Assembly: GCF_021190915.1 (NCBI RefSeq)
Contig: NZ_JAIOAP010000002.1
Span: 496,001 to 560,000, forward strand
From: Cohnella silvisoli
GTDB taxonomy: Bacteria > Bacillota > Bacilli > Paenibacillales > Paenibacillaceae
DNA: 64,000 bases
Direction: 5' to 3'
The number at the start of each line of letters is the position of its first letter. The stretch's first letter is position 1. Shown here in pieces: positions 15,581 to 25,277 of this stretch. The position numbers and the translations under genes were made by a program. The notes below the pieces were generated by a model. It ran no database searches. It was not told where the DNA came from and saw nothing but the letters and a program-made list of their open reading frames with translations.

Positions 15581-17008
15581 TTAGCTGACGAGTTCACGAT
15601 ATAGTTTGTAATATAGCCGGGCGGAAGATTCCCAGCCGTAATCCTTCTTGGCACCGTTAGCCACGATTTTGTCCCAATGTTCTTCCCTGCCGTAGAAGGA
15701 TAAAGCACGCTTCAACGTAAACAACAAATCGTGCACCGTTGCGGGGCCGAATGTAAATCCGTTCCCTTCTCCGGTATATTCGTTATACGATTCCACGGTG
15801 TCGCGCAGTCCACCCGTTTCCCGAACGATCGGAACGGAGCGATAGCGAAGAGCGATCAACTGGCTTAAGCCGCAAGGTTCGAACCGCGACGGCATCAGAT
15901 ACATATCCGAAGCCGCGTAGACCCTGCGGGCTAAACCTTCGTTAAAGCCGAACCATAGCGCCATCTTGTCGCGGTTGCGCAACAACGTCTCCCGCAGCAT
16001 CGCTTCAATTCCCGGATCGCCCGAGCCGAGAATAACGAGCTGAAGGCTCTCCTTCATCAAGGCGGGCAAAGCCTCACCGATCAGGTCGAAGCCTTTCTGT
16101 GCCGTAAGTCTGGAAACGATGCCGATCATCGGAACTTTTTCATCGATCGGCAGTCCTAGTTCCTGCTGCAGCGCGGTTTTGTTCTGCCGCTTCTTAGCCT
16201 GGGAATTCCGGTACGGCACAACCAAATGAGGATCGTTCATCGGATCGTACACTTCGGTATCGATTCCGTTGATAATGCCCCATAAGTCGTTCGCGCGTTG
16301 CCTGATGACGCCGTCCAGCTTCTCGCCGTAGGCTTCGGTCTGTATTTCATGGGCATAGGTGTTGCTAACCGTAGACAGCTTGTCCGCAAACCGAAGCCCC
16401 GCCTTCATGCAGCTTCCCGCTCCGTAAAATTCAAGGCTGTCCTCCGTAAACGAATCATCTCCGGTCGCAAGCAAATCCTGAAGCAGTTCGCGGGAATAAA
16501 CGCCCTGATATTGCAGGTTATGAATGGTGAACACCGTGCGTATTTCCCGATATCCCGGGCGATTCGCGTATCGCGTTCGCAACAGAAAAGGAATTAAGCC
16601 GGTTTGCCAATCATGGCAATGAATGATATCAGGCATAAGGTCCAGCTTGTCCAGCATCTCGAGCACCGCAAAGCTAAAGAAAGCGAACCGCTCGGCTTCG
16701 TCCCCGTACCCGTACAAGTAACCTCTTTTGAAATAAAACTCATTGTCGATCAGCAGAAACCGGACGCCGTCGACGGTTACTTCCTGAACGCCGCAATATT
16801 GCCGGCGCCATCCGAGCTGAACTTCCATGACCGCCGCCGTAACGGCCCGGTCCGTTATCGCGCTTGGGATCTCCCCGTATTTAGGCAATACGACGGTGAC
16901 ATCTACGCCTCTCTTGGCGAGCGCTTTAGGAAGGGCGCCGACAACATCGGCCAGCCCTCCTGTCTTAACTAGCGGCATCGCTTCCGACGCCGCGAACAAC
17001 ACCCGCAT
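15581..17008 (-). CDS. glgA: Glycogen synthase (ADP-glucose type, GT5)
   Basis: A 475-residue glucosyltransferase that adds glucose from ADP-glucose to growing alpha-1,4 chains. The N-terminus shows the ADP-glucose binding motif KTGGLADVVGALP with K15, and the C-terminal Rossmann half has IGIVSRLTAQKGFDL and PSRFEPCGLSQLIALRYRSVPIVRETGGL, with the E-x7-E type motif. ATG at 17008 follows GGGAG; a TTG five codons earlier is possible but less likely. It sits between glgD and GH15 in one operon. Length is usual for bacterial GlgA. Confidence 0.96.
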   Translation of the reverse strand: MRVLFAASEAMPLVKTGGLADVVGALPKALAKRGVDVTVVLPKYGEIPSAITDRAVTAAVMEVQLGWRRQYCGVQEVTVDGVRFLLIDNEFYFKRGYLYGYGDEAERFAFFSFAVLEMLDKLDLMPDIIHCHDWQTGLIPFLLRTRYANRPGYREIRTVFTIHNLQYQGVYSRELLQDLLATGDDSFTEDSLEFYGAGSCMKAGLRFADKLSTVSNTYAHEIQTEAYGEKLDGVIRQRANDLWGIINGIDTEVYDPMNDPHLVVPYRNSQAKKRQNKTALQQELGLPIDEKVPMIGIVSRLTAQKGFDLIGEALPALMKESLQLVILGSGDPGIEAMLRETLLRNRDKMALWFGFNEGLARRVYAASDMYLMPSRFEPCGLSQLIALRYRSVPIVRETGGLRDTVESYNEYTGEGNGFTFGPATVHDLLFTLKRALSFYGREEHWDKIVANGAKKDYGWESSARLYYKLYRELVS

Positions 17009-17030
17009 GAGGTCAACTCCCAACTTCCGG

Positions 17031-18143
17031 TTATATGACTTTCCGCTTCAAGGCGATGAACGGCATTTCGCTCGAGCCTCTCAGCTGCTGCAAGGCACGG
17101 ATTTCGACTTCCTTGTCCAGGATGCAATTTTCAAGCGAGCCACCTTCTCCGATAACGCCGTTCTGCATCACGATGCTATTGCGAACGACAGCCCCTTTGC
17201 CGACCTTAACGCCGCGGAACAAAATACTATTAAACACCGTGCCTTCGATATCGCATCCGTTAGCAATAAGGGAATGGGTAACATCGGCCCCGTTGCGGTA
17301 ATGCGTCGGAGGCTCATCCTTAACTTTCGTATAGATAGAGCCCGGCTTGAAGAACAATTCCTTCCACACTTCAGGCTGCAGCAACTCCATGCTGTGGCGA
17401 TAATACGCGGCGATGTTATTGACGACACCTAACACTCCGTCATGCATATAGGCATTCACTCGCAGTTGGTTCAACCGGGATAAAATCGTGTGGCGCACGA
17501 AATGATCGCGTCCTTGCGCCAAAGAAGTTTCCACCAAGTCCAGCAGCAAGTCCTTGCTCAGAACGTACATTTCCATCGATACAACATCGCTTTCGAGCCT
17601 TCCAAAGTGATCCTGCATCTCCACGATACGTCCCACTTCGTTGATTTTCACTTTGCGCGCGAGACCGGGCAACCCTTCGGGCGTTCTTTTGCAGACGACG
17701 GTAATATCTGCCCCCGTCTCCCGGTGCTGATCGAGAACTTGAACGAAATCGACGTTACAGACCATATGGCTGCGCGAGATAACGACATATTCAACCGGAC
17801 TGCGCGCGAAATAATCGCGATTCCGGTAGAAGTGGTATAAATCTCCTTTGCCGAAATCCGTCTGGTCTTCCATCGAAGGGGGCAGCACGAACAAACCGCT
17901 TTGCTTGCGGTGCAAATCCCAATTGCTGCCGGAACCCAGATGATCCATAAGCGAACGGAATTTCGTATGCGCGAATACGGCAACCTTAGGAATTCCGGAA
18001 TTGACCATGGAAGAAAGAGCAAAATCGATGAGTCGGTATCTTCCGCCGAACGGCACCGTGGCCAAGCAGCGGCCCGCCGTTAACGATCCCATCTCATCCG
18101 CTTCATGAATTAAGTTGATAACCCCCATCATTGGCAGCTTCAT
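17031..18143 (-). CDS. glgD: Glucose-1-phosphate adenylyltransferase regulatory subunit GlgD
   Basis: A 370-residue paralogue of GlgC with a nucleotidyltransferase fold at the N-terminus and left-handed beta-helix repeats at the C-terminus ([21 protein letters not shown]). It lacks the GGxGxRL nucleotide-binding motif that GlgC has; the corresponding place reads [13 protein letters not shown]. GlgD is a non-catalytic partner that boosts GlgC activity in Bacillus-type ADP-glucose pyrophosphorylase. Its start overlaps the glgC stop by four bases, so the two subunits are translated together. Confidence 0.95.
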   Translation of the reverse strand: MKLPMMGVINLIHEADEMGSLTAGRCLATVPFGGRYRLIDFALSSMVNSGIPKVAVFAHTKFRSLMDHLGSGSNWDLHRKQSGLFVLPPSMEDQTDFGKGDLYHFYRNRDYFARSPVEYVVISRSHMVCNVDFVQVLDQHRETGADITVVCKRTPEGLPGLARKVKINEVGRIVEMQDHFGRLESDVVSMEMYVLSKDLLLDLVETSLAQGRDHFVRHTILSRLNQLRVNAYMHDGVLGVVNNIAAYYRHSMELLQPEVWKELFFKPGSIYTKVKDEPPTHYRNGADVTHSLIANGCDIEGTVFNSILFRGVKVGKGAVVRNSIVMQNGVIGEGGSLENCILDKEVEIRALQQLRGSSEMPFIALKRKVI

Positions 18144-19306
18144 ACCGGCTCCGCCTCCTTAAGCTCCGCTTCGAGGCGGATCGTTTCTCCGCTTCCGACA
18201 ACTGCGATATCCTCCGCTTCAATGCTTCCTACCTCGCATCCGTCGCCGACAACCGCCCCCTCGCCAACGATCGCGCGAATGATCCGGACATCCTTGCCGA
18301 TGGTGGCACCCGGCATAAGAATGGAATCCTCAACCAAGCTCCCTTCGCCAACGCGGGCACCATGGAACAACACCGAACGGTTCACTTGCCCTTCCACTAC
18401 GCAGCCTTCATTAATAAGCGAGCCCTGAACTTTAGCTGTTGGCGCTATATATTGAGCCGGTTGGTTCGGACTTGCCGAGAAAATCCGCCAGGAACGATCA
18501 TTTAATTGAAGGGAAGGCTTATCTTCGAGCAGATCCATGTTTGCTTCCCACAAACTATCAATCGTGCCTACATCCTTCCAATAACCGTCGAATCGATAGG
18601 AAAATAGACGAGCACCGTCCGCAAGCAACGTTGGAATAATATCCTTCCCGAAATCATTCGAGGATTGGCGCTCCGCCTCATCCCGAATCAAAGCCTCTTT
18701 GAGCACCGGCCAGGAAAACATATAAACACCCATAGATGCTAGATTGCTATTCGGCTTTTTCGGTTTTTCCGCGAACTCGACGACCCGATCGTCTTCGTCC
18801 ACGCTCAGGATGCCAAATCGGCTCGCTTCCGCCCAAGGGACGCTAATGACCGCCAATGTCGCGTCCGCGCGGTTCTTTTTATGGGCATCCAAGAGAAGGT
18901 CGTAGTTCATTTTGTAAATGTGATCACCGGAAATAATGAGGACGTATTCCGGGTCATACCGTTCGATGAATCCTAGATTTTGATAAATGGCATTGGCCGT
19001 GCCTTTGTACCAAGAACCGCCCTTCTGACGGACGTACGGAGGAAGCACATGCATTCCGCCCTCCCGGCGGTCCAACCCCCACGGCGTACCGATTCCTAAA
19101 TGCTGGGTCAATTCAAGCGGCTGGTATTGCGTAAGCACTCCGACGGTCTCGATGCCGGAATGGACGCAGTTGCTTAAGGTGAAGTCGATAATGCGGTATT
19201 TTCCCCCGAAGTGAACGGCCGGTTTAGCTAAATCTTTAGTCAGAACGCCCAAACGACGGCCTTCCCCGCCGGCTAATAACATGGCGATACACTCATTCTT
19301 GCGCAT
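18140..19306 (-). CDS. glgC: Glucose-1-phosphate adenylyltransferase catalytic subunit
   Basis: A 388-residue enzyme that makes ADP-glucose from ATP and glucose-1-phosphate, the committed step in glycogen synthesis. The N-terminus has [15 protein letters not shown] and then [20 protein letters not shown], the nucleotide and sugar-phosphate sites; the C-terminus has hexapeptide-type repeats ([21 protein letters not shown]). ATG at 19306 with GGGGAGGAG upstream is the right start; the open frame runs 22 codons further into the intergenic region. It is the second gene of the operon, about 100 bases after glgB. Confidence 0.96.
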   Translation of the reverse strand: MRKNECIAMLLAGGEGRRLGVLTKDLAKPAVHFGGKYRIIDFTLSNCVHSGIETVGVLTQYQPLELTQHLGIGTPWGLDRREGGMHVLPPYVRQKGGSWYKGTANAIYQNLGFIERYDPEYVLIISGDHIYKMNYDLLLDAHKKNRADATLAVISVPWAEASRFGILSVDEDDRVVEFAEKPKKPNSNLASMGVYMFSWPVLKEALIRDEAERQSSNDFGKDIIPTLLADGARLFSYRFDGYWKDVGTIDSLWEANMDLLEDKPSLQLNDRSWRIFSASPNQPAQYIAPTAKVQGSLINEGCVVEGQVNRSVLFHGARVGEGSLVEDSILMPGATIGKDVRIIRAIVGEGAVVGDGCEVGSIEAEDIAVVGSGETIRLEAELKEAEPV

Positions 19307-19408
19307 GAACCTCACTCCTCCCCAAGTAAAACGGCTCCGCCGACCGAAGGGCGACGGTACGCGTTTGTTCAAGTTAGATGCCGAAAGCTTAATATACCCT
19401 ATGACTGA

Positions 19409-21316
19409 TCAAGCTGTTTCTGACTTCCATAGCTGAAAGGATAACGCGGGAACGGGAACTTCAATACTATAAGGCTTTCCATGAAACGGGGTGGGTTGCG
19501 AGGCTACGCGGGACGGGAACGAATATCCGCCTCCCCCGTATTCCGCTTCGTCGCTATTCAGAATAAGCCGATAATGGCCTTGGTTCGAAACTCCGATTCG
19601 ATAGATCGAATGGGTCTCCCTCGAGAAATTGCAAACCGAGACGGTAGAAGATTCAGCGGATTTGCCGTTTCGTTGAAAAGAGAGCATGCATTGCGGCGCG
19701 TTATTCACGTCGATCCATTCAAACCCGCCCTGCTCATGGTCCCTCTCCCATAACTCGCCATTGTTCAAGTAAATATGGTTTAACGCTCTAACGTAACGTT
19801 GCATGCTGTCGTGCAGCGGGAATTGCAGCAAGCTCCAATCCAGGCCGGCGTAATCTTTCCATTCGTCGAATTGCCCGAATTCTCCGCCCATGAAGAGCAG
19901 CTTCTTGCCGGGATGAGTCATCCAATACCCATAGAACAAACGAAGGTTTGCAAACTTCTCTTCATAGGTGCCGGGCATTTTATTAAGCATGGAACGTTTA
20001 CCGTGAACAACTTCATCGTGCGAGAGAGGTAATACGTAATTTTCGGAGAATGCATAATGTAGAGAAAACGTAATAAGAGAATGGTAGGATGAGCGATGGC
20101 TTGGGTCGGTCTCCATGTATCGGAGCATATCGTTCATCCAACCCATATTCCATTTGTAATTGAATCCGAGTCCTCCAAGGTAGGTGGGCGATGTGACTGC
20201 TGGATAAGAGGAAGAATCTTCTGCCATCATGAGGCTTTCAGGGTAATGAAGGAATACCGTTTCATTCAGCTTGCGCAGGAAGGCGAGCGCCTCGATGTCC
20301 TCCGTACCGCCGTAACGATTTTCCGTTCGCATGGACTCGGGCTTGTCGAAGTTCAAATCGAGCATACTGGCAACCGCATCCACACGCAAACCGTCAATAT
20401 GGTAAACGTCGAGCCAGAACAAAGCATTGGAGAGGAGGAAACTTAGCACTTGCGGCTTGCCGAAGTCGAAAGCAAGAGTGCCCCAGAGCGGTTTCTCCGC
20501 TCGTCTATAATCGGAATTCTCGTAAAGCGGGGACCCGTCGAATAACCTAAGGCCGTGATCGTCTTTGCAGAAATGGCCGCACACCCAATCGAGCAGCACG
20601 CCGATTCCTTGCTGGTGACAGCGATCTATGAGCTTCTTAAGTCCTTCAGCCGGGCCGTAACGGCTAGTCGCCGCATAATAACCCGTTGTCTGATAGCCCC
20701 ATGAGCGATCAAGCGGATGCTCGGTGATTGGCATTACTTCGATATGGGTATAACCCATAGAACATACATAGTCGACAAGCTCTTGCGCCAATTGTTCGTA
20801 GCTGCGCAATTGCTCAGGTGCGTCCATCCGCCATGAAGCGAGATGAACCTCGTAAATAAGCATCGGCTTCTCGTAGGGGGGATGTTTTCTTCTATTGTCT
20901 ATCCAGTCCCGATCCTGCCAATCATAATGATTGAGCGAGGCAACGACGGAAGCCGTATTCGGGCGGAGCTCGCTTTGGAAACCGAAAGGATCGGATTTAA
21001 GCAGACGCTCTCCGCCGGCGTTCACGATCTCATACTTGTAGCGGTCACCTTCATTCAGGTCGGGACTGAACCCAACCCATACGCCTGTAGTCCCTACTTG
21101 CGCCAAATTCACGGGACGGCTAGCGCTGCTCCAGCCATTGAAATCGCCAACGACGGATACTTCACGGGCCGAGGGTGCCCATAGAACGAAACGGACGCCC
21201 CGACAGCCTTCGTATTCCATTGGATGTGCCCCGAAAGTGCGATAGGCGCGGAATAGCTGCCCGGTATTGAACAAGTACAGGTCGTCGGATGAAACCAGAA
21301 CCGGCGAAGCCTGCAT
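19409..21316 (-). CDS. glgB: 1,4-alpha-glucan branching enzyme (GH13)
   Basis: A 635-residue enzyme that forms alpha-1,6 branches in glycogen. It has a CBM48 N-terminal domain (VRFVLWAPSAREVSVVGDFNGW), a GH13 barrel with nucleophile D313 in GLRVDAV, acid/base E366 in MMAEDSS, and transition-state D434 in LSHDEVVHGK, then a C-terminal beta domain. The first conserved GH13 region reads LLDWVCGHF, with Cys where Pro or another residue is more common. It is the first gene of the glg operon; the ATG at 21316 follows GGGAGGTGACTTCGC. Confidence 0.96.
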   Translation of the reverse strand: MQASPVLVSSDDLYLFNTGQLFRAYRTFGAHPMEYEGCRGVRFVLWAPSAREVSVVGDFNGWSSASRPVNLAQVGTTGVWVGFSPDLNEGDRYKYEIVNAGGERLLKSDPFGFQSELRPNTASVVASLNHYDWQDRDWIDNRRKHPPYEKPMLIYEVHLASWRMDAPEQLRSYEQLAQELVDYVCSMGYTHIEVMPITEHPLDRSWGYQTTGYYAATSRYGPAEGLKKLIDRCHQQGIGVLLDWVCGHFCKDDHGLRLFDGSPLYENSDYRRAEKPLWGTLAFDFGKPQVLSFLLSNALFWLDVYHIDGLRVDAVASMLDLNFDKPESMRTENRYGGTEDIEALAFLRKLNETVFLHYPESLMMAEDSSSYPAVTSPTYLGGLGFNYKWNMGWMNDMLRYMETDPSHRSSYHSLITFSLHYAFSENYVLPLSHDEVVHGKRSMLNKMPGTYEEKFANLRLFYGYWMTHPGKKLLFMGGEFGQFDEWKDYAGLDWSLLQFPLHDSMQRYVRALNHIYLNNGELWERDHEQGGFEWIDVNNAPQCMLSFQRNGKSAESSTVSVCNFSRETHSIYRIGVSNQGHYRLILNSDEAEYGGGGYSFPSRVASQPTPFHGKPYSIEVPVPALSFQLWKSETA

Positions 21317-21369
21317 GCGAAGTCACCTCCCGACGGATAGGGCTTGCTGACAAGCGCTGACATTTGTAC

Positions 21370-21462
21370 GTTTCGTGTTAACTACGTTAACTATCTGTTA
21401 ATATTCCTAACAAATTACACGAAACTTACATTTATTATAGCGAAAATTATGAAAAGTTTCAC
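21370..21462 (-). promoter_or_regulatory. Likely glg operon promoter and structured leader
   Basis: On the minus strand TATAAT (21439-21434) is a good -10 box, with only a weak -35 (GTGAAA). Just past the expected start lies a 9-base inverted repeat ACACGAAAC/GTTTCGTGT (21417-21425 and 21370-21378), which encloses three GTTAA units, two of them the palindrome GTTAAC. This could be a leader hairpin or paired operators. Confidence 0.45.
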
Positions 21463-21580
21463 CTCATTTTCAAAAAAGTCGTAAGAAAGTTCGCGGCGCT
21501 ATCCTCCACGATCTCCTAAGCCTATGCAGATGGATCGATGGCTATTCCAAATTTCAATTTAAGGGAGAGGGCTAACTACT

Positions 21581-22699
21581 ATGCCGCAAGGAAAATGGTT
21601 TCGCATCGGTTACGGATTAATCGTTATCCTGCTTATCGCTTTTCTAGCCTCGAAGGTTGACTATCTGTTTGATCCGATAGGCTCAATGCTCGCCGCGTTA
21701 TTCGTACCTATCGTGATTTCGGGATTGTTCTATTACATGTTCCGTCCGCCCGTTCGGCTGCTCGCGAAGCGGCTTCCGCTTTCCTTGTCTATCGTTATTG
21801 TCTACTTATCCGTACTCGGCCTCATTTTGCTGTTTTCCTGGTTGATCTGGCCGCCTATCCGCGATCAGTCGCTTACGCTTGTGCAGAATTTCCCGGATAT
21901 CGTCGAATCCGTCAAACAGTGGTTAATCTCGGTCCAGAAACACCAATGGGTGCAAAATATTAGCAAAGACGATACTTTCTCTACCGGAAATCTTTCGTCT
22001 CAGCTATCTACAATGCTAGGGGATTTACTGAACTCGGTAGTCGGAAGCGTGCGAAGCGTATTCAATATCGCGATGAATTTTTTCTTGCTGCTCGGGCTCG
22101 TTCCGTTCATCATCTATTACATGCTTAGTGAAGGCCACAAATTCCCTGCTCTCGTGCTGAAGTTTATTCCCGATCGTTGGCACAACGAAGTACTGCCTAC
22201 TTTGAAGGAAATCGACACGTCTATCGGTTCCTTCATTATGAGCAAAGTCATTACATCGCTCATAATCGGAACGCTCACTTTCTGCGGTTATTTGATTATC
22301 GACCTTCCTTATCCGTTGCTTCTTGGACTCGTAGCCGCGATAACTAACGTTATCCCCTACTTGGGTCCGTTGTTTGCAGCCGTCCCTACCGTTATCGTTG
22401 CTCTAACCATATCTCCAATAACGGTTCTGCAGGTATGCGCGATAATCGTCATTTCCAATCAGATCGAAGCGAACTTGATAGCACCGAAAATCATGGGCAA
22501 GCAGCTAAATGTCCACCCTCTTACCATCATGCTGCTTGTCATCGGCGTGGGAGCGATCATCGGGCCGCTCGGCATGGTTATCGTTGTTCCTACTTACGCC
22601 ATCCTCAAGATAATCGTGATCCGCGTGTATAATTTCAATAAGAACAACAGAATTAATAAGGAGCCGAATCTGCTCCCTCCGCCCCCTCGGGCGAAATGA
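21581..22699 (+). CDS. AI-2E family transporter
   Basis: A 372-residue integral membrane protein with about eight hydrophobic helices. The middle soluble part and the segment ITSLIIGTLTFCGYLIIDLPYPLLLGLVAAITNVIPYLGP, followed by IGVGAIIGPLGMVIVVPTYAILKI, are the family signature. Members export diverse small molecules or ions; the AI-2 name comes from TqsA and does not define the substrate. ATG at 21581 has AAGGGAGAGGG upstream. It is a single gene, divergent from the glg operon and followed by a strong terminator. Confidence 0.9.
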   Translation: MPQGKWFRIGYGLIVILLIAFLASKVDYLFDPIGSMLAALFVPIVISGLFYYMFRPPVRLLAKRLPLSLSIVIVYLSVLGLILLFSWLIWPPIRDQSLTLVQNFPDIVESVKQWLISVQKHQWVQNISKDDTFSTGNLSSQLSTMLGDLLNSVVGSVRSVFNIAMNFFLLLGLVPFIIYYMLSEGHKFPALVLKFIPDRWHNEVLPTLKEIDTSIGSFIMSKVITSLIIGTLTFCGYLIIDLPYPLLLGLVAAITNVIPYLGPLFAAVPTVIVALTISPITVLQVCAIIVISNQIEANLIAPKIMGKQLNVHPLTIMLLVIGVGAIIGPLGMVIVVPTYAILKIIVIRVYNFNKNNRINKEPNLLPPPPRAK

Positions 22700-22730
22700 C
22701 AACCAAGACCGGCAGTGGATAGCCGTATAA

Positions 22731-22770
22731 TAAATACCCCGTCCTCAGAGTGAGTGAGACGGGGTATTTA
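22731..22770. terminator. Bidirectional terminator between AI-2E and araA
   Basis: TAAATACCCCGTC and GACGGGGTATTTA form a 13-bp stem around a short loop. A/T tracts on both sides let it serve both converging genes. Confidence 0.88.
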
Positions 22771-22811
22771 TCCGTTATCCGATTATACATCATTAACATT
22801 ATGATGAATGT

Positions 22812-24296
22812 TTACTTCCAAGCAATCTGACTCCAACGCAGCTCGTTGCGGAATTGAACCGGATTCGTATTGCTGTCGATCACGACGCACTCTATGCCGA
22901 CGATTTCGGCGAAGTCGAGCATTTGTTCCGTCGTAACGGCGAACGAATATACGGTATGGTGAGCTCCTCCGGCTAAAATCCACGCTTCGGCTCCTTGCTG
23001 CAACGACGGTTTCGGCTTCCACAACACGCGAGCGACAGGAAGGTTCGGCATGGCTCTATCTACTTTTAGGCCATCTACTTCATTGACGATCATCCGGAAG
23101 CGATTGCCTATGTCGACGATAGAAATGTTAATGGCGGCTCCGCCTTTACCGTCGAAAACGATACGTGCCGGATCTGATTTGCCTCCGATTCCGAGCGGAT
23201 GAACTTCAATGCGCGGTTTGGATGCCGCTAAGGTTGGGCATATCTCCAACATGTGCGCACCAAGAACCAACTCGTTGCCAGGCTCGAAATGGTACGTATA
23301 ATCTTCCATGAAGGAAGTGTCTACGCCGCCGGCGATTATTTTTACGAGGCGGGTAAGCGCGGCGGTTTTCCAGTCGCCTTCCCCAGCGAAACCGTATCCT
23401 TGCTCCATGAGGCGCTGAACGGCTAGACCCGGCAACTGCTCCAATCCGTGCAAGTCCTCGAACGTCGTCGTGAAAGCGGTAAAACCGCCTTCTTCCAAGA
23501 ACGATTTGAGCCCAAGCTCGATACGCGCTTGGTAAGCGATCGCATCGCGAATTGGCCCCGGCGTGCGACCCGCTTCTACAATGTCATATTGCTCGGCATA
23601 CTCCCTCAGAAGTTGATTTACCGCTTCTTGAGGTATTGCACGCATGCGCTCTACGAGATCGCCTACGCCGAAACCGTTCACAGCCCAGCCGAATTTAATT
23701 TGTGCTTCGACTTTATCGCCTTCAGTAACGGCAACCTGTCGCATGTTGTCTCCGAAACGAGCAACTTTAAGCTGTCGGCTTTCCGCGTATGCTGCCGCTG
23801 TACGAACCCAACCACCGATTCTCCCCCGCACTTGAGCATCCTTCCAATGGCCGACGACGACTTTGCGGGCGATGCCCATCCGTGCACCGATAAAGCCGAA
23901 TTCGCGATCGCCATGAGCAGCTTGGTTCGTGTTCATGAAATCCATATCGATCGTATCCCAAGGGATATCGCGGTTATACTGCGTATGGAAATGAAGCAAC
24001 GGCTTGCGTAATTCGGATAGTCCGGCAATCCACATTTTAGCCGGCGAGAACGTATGCATCCATGTGATAATTCCCGCGCAAGTTTCGTCCGAATTCGCCT
24101 CGATGCATATTTTACGGATTTCCTCGGGCGTCTTGACGACCGGCTTGAATACGATTGGAAACGGAATACTTGCATCTTCCGCCAATCCCTTGGCTATTTC
24201 TTGGGAGTGGGCTGCGACCTCTTCCAAAGTCTCCGGGCCGTAGAGATGCTGGCTGCCTGTTATAAACCAGAATACGTATGGCTTCAATTGCAACAT
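22812..24296 (-). CDS. araA: L-arabinose isomerase
   Basis: A 494-residue enzyme that converts L-arabinose to L-ribulose in the cytoplasm, using a divalent metal. The opening KPYVFWFITGSQHLYGPETL and the later GVDTSFMEDYTYHF and HPLGIGGKSDPARIVFD are family-typical, and the length matches bacterial AraA. ATG at 24296 follows AGGAGGATTTCCTT. No araB or araD is in the window, so the remaining arabinose genes must be elsewhere. Two AraR-like boxes upstream indicate arabinose-inducible repression. Confidence 0.97.
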   Translation of the reverse strand: MLQLKPYVFWFITGSQHLYGPETLEEVAAHSQEIAKGLAEDASIPFPIVFKPVVKTPEEIRKICIEANSDETCAGIITWMHTFSPAKMWIAGLSELRKPLLHFHTQYNRDIPWDTIDMDFMNTNQAAHGDREFGFIGARMGIARKVVVGHWKDAQVRGRIGGWVRTAAAYAESRQLKVARFGDNMRQVAVTEGDKVEAQIKFGWAVNGFGVGDLVERMRAIPQEAVNQLLREYAEQYDIVEAGRTPGPIRDAIAYQARIELGLKSFLEEGGFTAFTTTFEDLHGLEQLPGLAVQRLMEQGYGFAGEGDWKTAALTRLVKIIAGGVDTSFMEDYTYHFEPGNELVLGAHMLEICPTLAASKPRIEVHPLGIGGKSDPARIVFDGKGGAAINISIVDIGNRFRMIVNEVDGLKVDRAMPNLPVARVLWKPKPSLQQGAEAWILAGGAHHTVYSFAVTTEQMLDFAEIVGIECVVIDSNTNPVQFRNELRWSQIAWK

Positions 24297-24335
24297 AAGG
24301 AAATCCTCCTGATAAAATATTGTCTAGATCGTTCA

Positions 24336-24458
24336 ACTTGTACGTACATCATTCAAGTCTTAGTTTATAGCTAATTATGAGTAATTACAACAATTTATTT
24401 TGTTAAAAATGCAAAATACACATTCATGGTTTATCTATAAACACATGTTGTACATACG
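24336..24458 (-). promoter_or_regulatory. araA promoter with two AraR-like boxes
   Basis: On the minus strand TTGTTG (24393-24388), an 18-base spacer and TATAAA (24369-24364) form the promoter. ACTTGTACGTACAT (24336-24349), past the start site, and ATGTTGTACATACG (24445-24458), upstream, resemble the ATTTGTACGTACAA-type AraR operators of Bacillus. Two sites about 109 bases apart would allow looping. Confidence 0.65.
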
Positions 24459-24483
24459 AGTTTTCTAATGAAAAAGGAACATG

Positions 24484-24834
24484 GAATTAGCCTGGTTTTT
24501 CGAGTAACTCACCCCCTATAACCCATCCACGCACGAATTAGCCGGATTCTTCGAGTAACTCACCTCCTAAAACCCATCCACGCACGAATTAGCCGGATTC
24601 TTCGAGTAACTCACCCCCTAAAACCCATCCACGCACGAATTAGCCGGATTCTTCGAGTAACTCACCCCCTAAAACCCATCCACGCACGAATTAGCCGGAT
24701 TCTTCGAGTAACTCACCTCCTAAAACCCATCCACGCACGAATTAGCCGGATTCTTCGAGTAACTCCTCGCCTATAACCCCTCCCGCGCAAGAATTAGTCG
24801 ATTTCGAACAACTCTCCGCCGAAAACCCTGCCGA
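24484..24834 (+). repeat. Tandem array B: seven copies of a 51-bp unit, related to array A
   Basis: Units begin at 24484, 24535, 24586, 24637, 24688, 24739 and 24791. Spacing is 51 bases, with 52 before the last. The core is GAATTAGCCGGATTCTTCGA then GTAACTCACCTCC, and TAAAACCCATCCACGCAC completes the unit. Middle copies are almost identical, while the outer ones diverge. In-frame stops (TAG, TAA) in the unit rule out translation. The core aligns to array A at about 20 of 27 positions, and the last unit here (AAGAATTAGTCGATTTC then GAACAACTC) is intermediate. Confidence 0.93.
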
Positions 24835-24874
24835 TGACGCAAAAAAAGTAATCTGGTTTTCATTTTTCGTCACG

Positions 24875-24901
24875 CAAAGAAACCGCCTTTCGGCGGTTCT
24901 T
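24875..24901 (-). terminator. Terminator after the DUF3892 gene
   Basis: AACCGCC and GGCGGTT form a stem with a TTTC loop (24881-24898); on the minus strand it is followed by TCTTTGCG. The T tract is short, so it may be modest. Confidence 0.65.
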
Positions 24902-24911
24902 GGGTTGCCTT

Positions 24912-25151
24912 CTAGAATGTTGGCAGCTGATCTAAATTGTTGTCCGTGCGTCCATCCGCGTCAGACCTCAGATGCTCATCGCCGTCGCGACCCTTAAAAA
25001 CGTTAACATTCTCGATTTGGTCATTTTTGGCCATCTGCTGGGCTTCTTTGTACCCAACGACCTGACCGGACGACAACTGCAGTTCCACGATGTCGCCATC
25101 GCCGTTCTTACGTACGGCGACTATTTGCTGCTTTCCGCTTTCCTGATCCAT
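24912..25151 (-). CDS. DUF3892 domain protein
   Basis: A 79-residue protein with the DUF3892 pattern: KQQIVAVRKNGDGDIVELQLSSGQVVGYKEAQQMAKNDQIENVNVFKGRDGDEHLRSD, ending NNLDQLPTF. The family is small, widespread in spore-forming Firmicutes and of unknown function. ATG at 25151 is preferred since GGAGG lies nine bases upstream; the frame extends five codons further. It sits alone between two repeat arrays. Confidence 0.82.
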   Translation of the reverse strand: MDQESGKQQIVAVRKNGDGDIVELQLSSGQVVGYKEAQQMAKNDQIENVNVFKGRDGDEHLRSDADGRTDNNLDQLPTF

Positions 25152-25277
25152 TTCGACCACCTCCATTACATAGTCTTTGAAAAAACGAAACTATTTATGC
25201 AAAAGAGAAGGTTTGATACAGCATGCGATACGCGGAGGCAATTTTGTGACCTTCATGACATGGAGATGCAATACACT

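Noticed and set aside
17490-17840. Long antisense frames within the glg genes
   Set aside because: All are opposite to well-supported enzymes and lack starts and family motifs.
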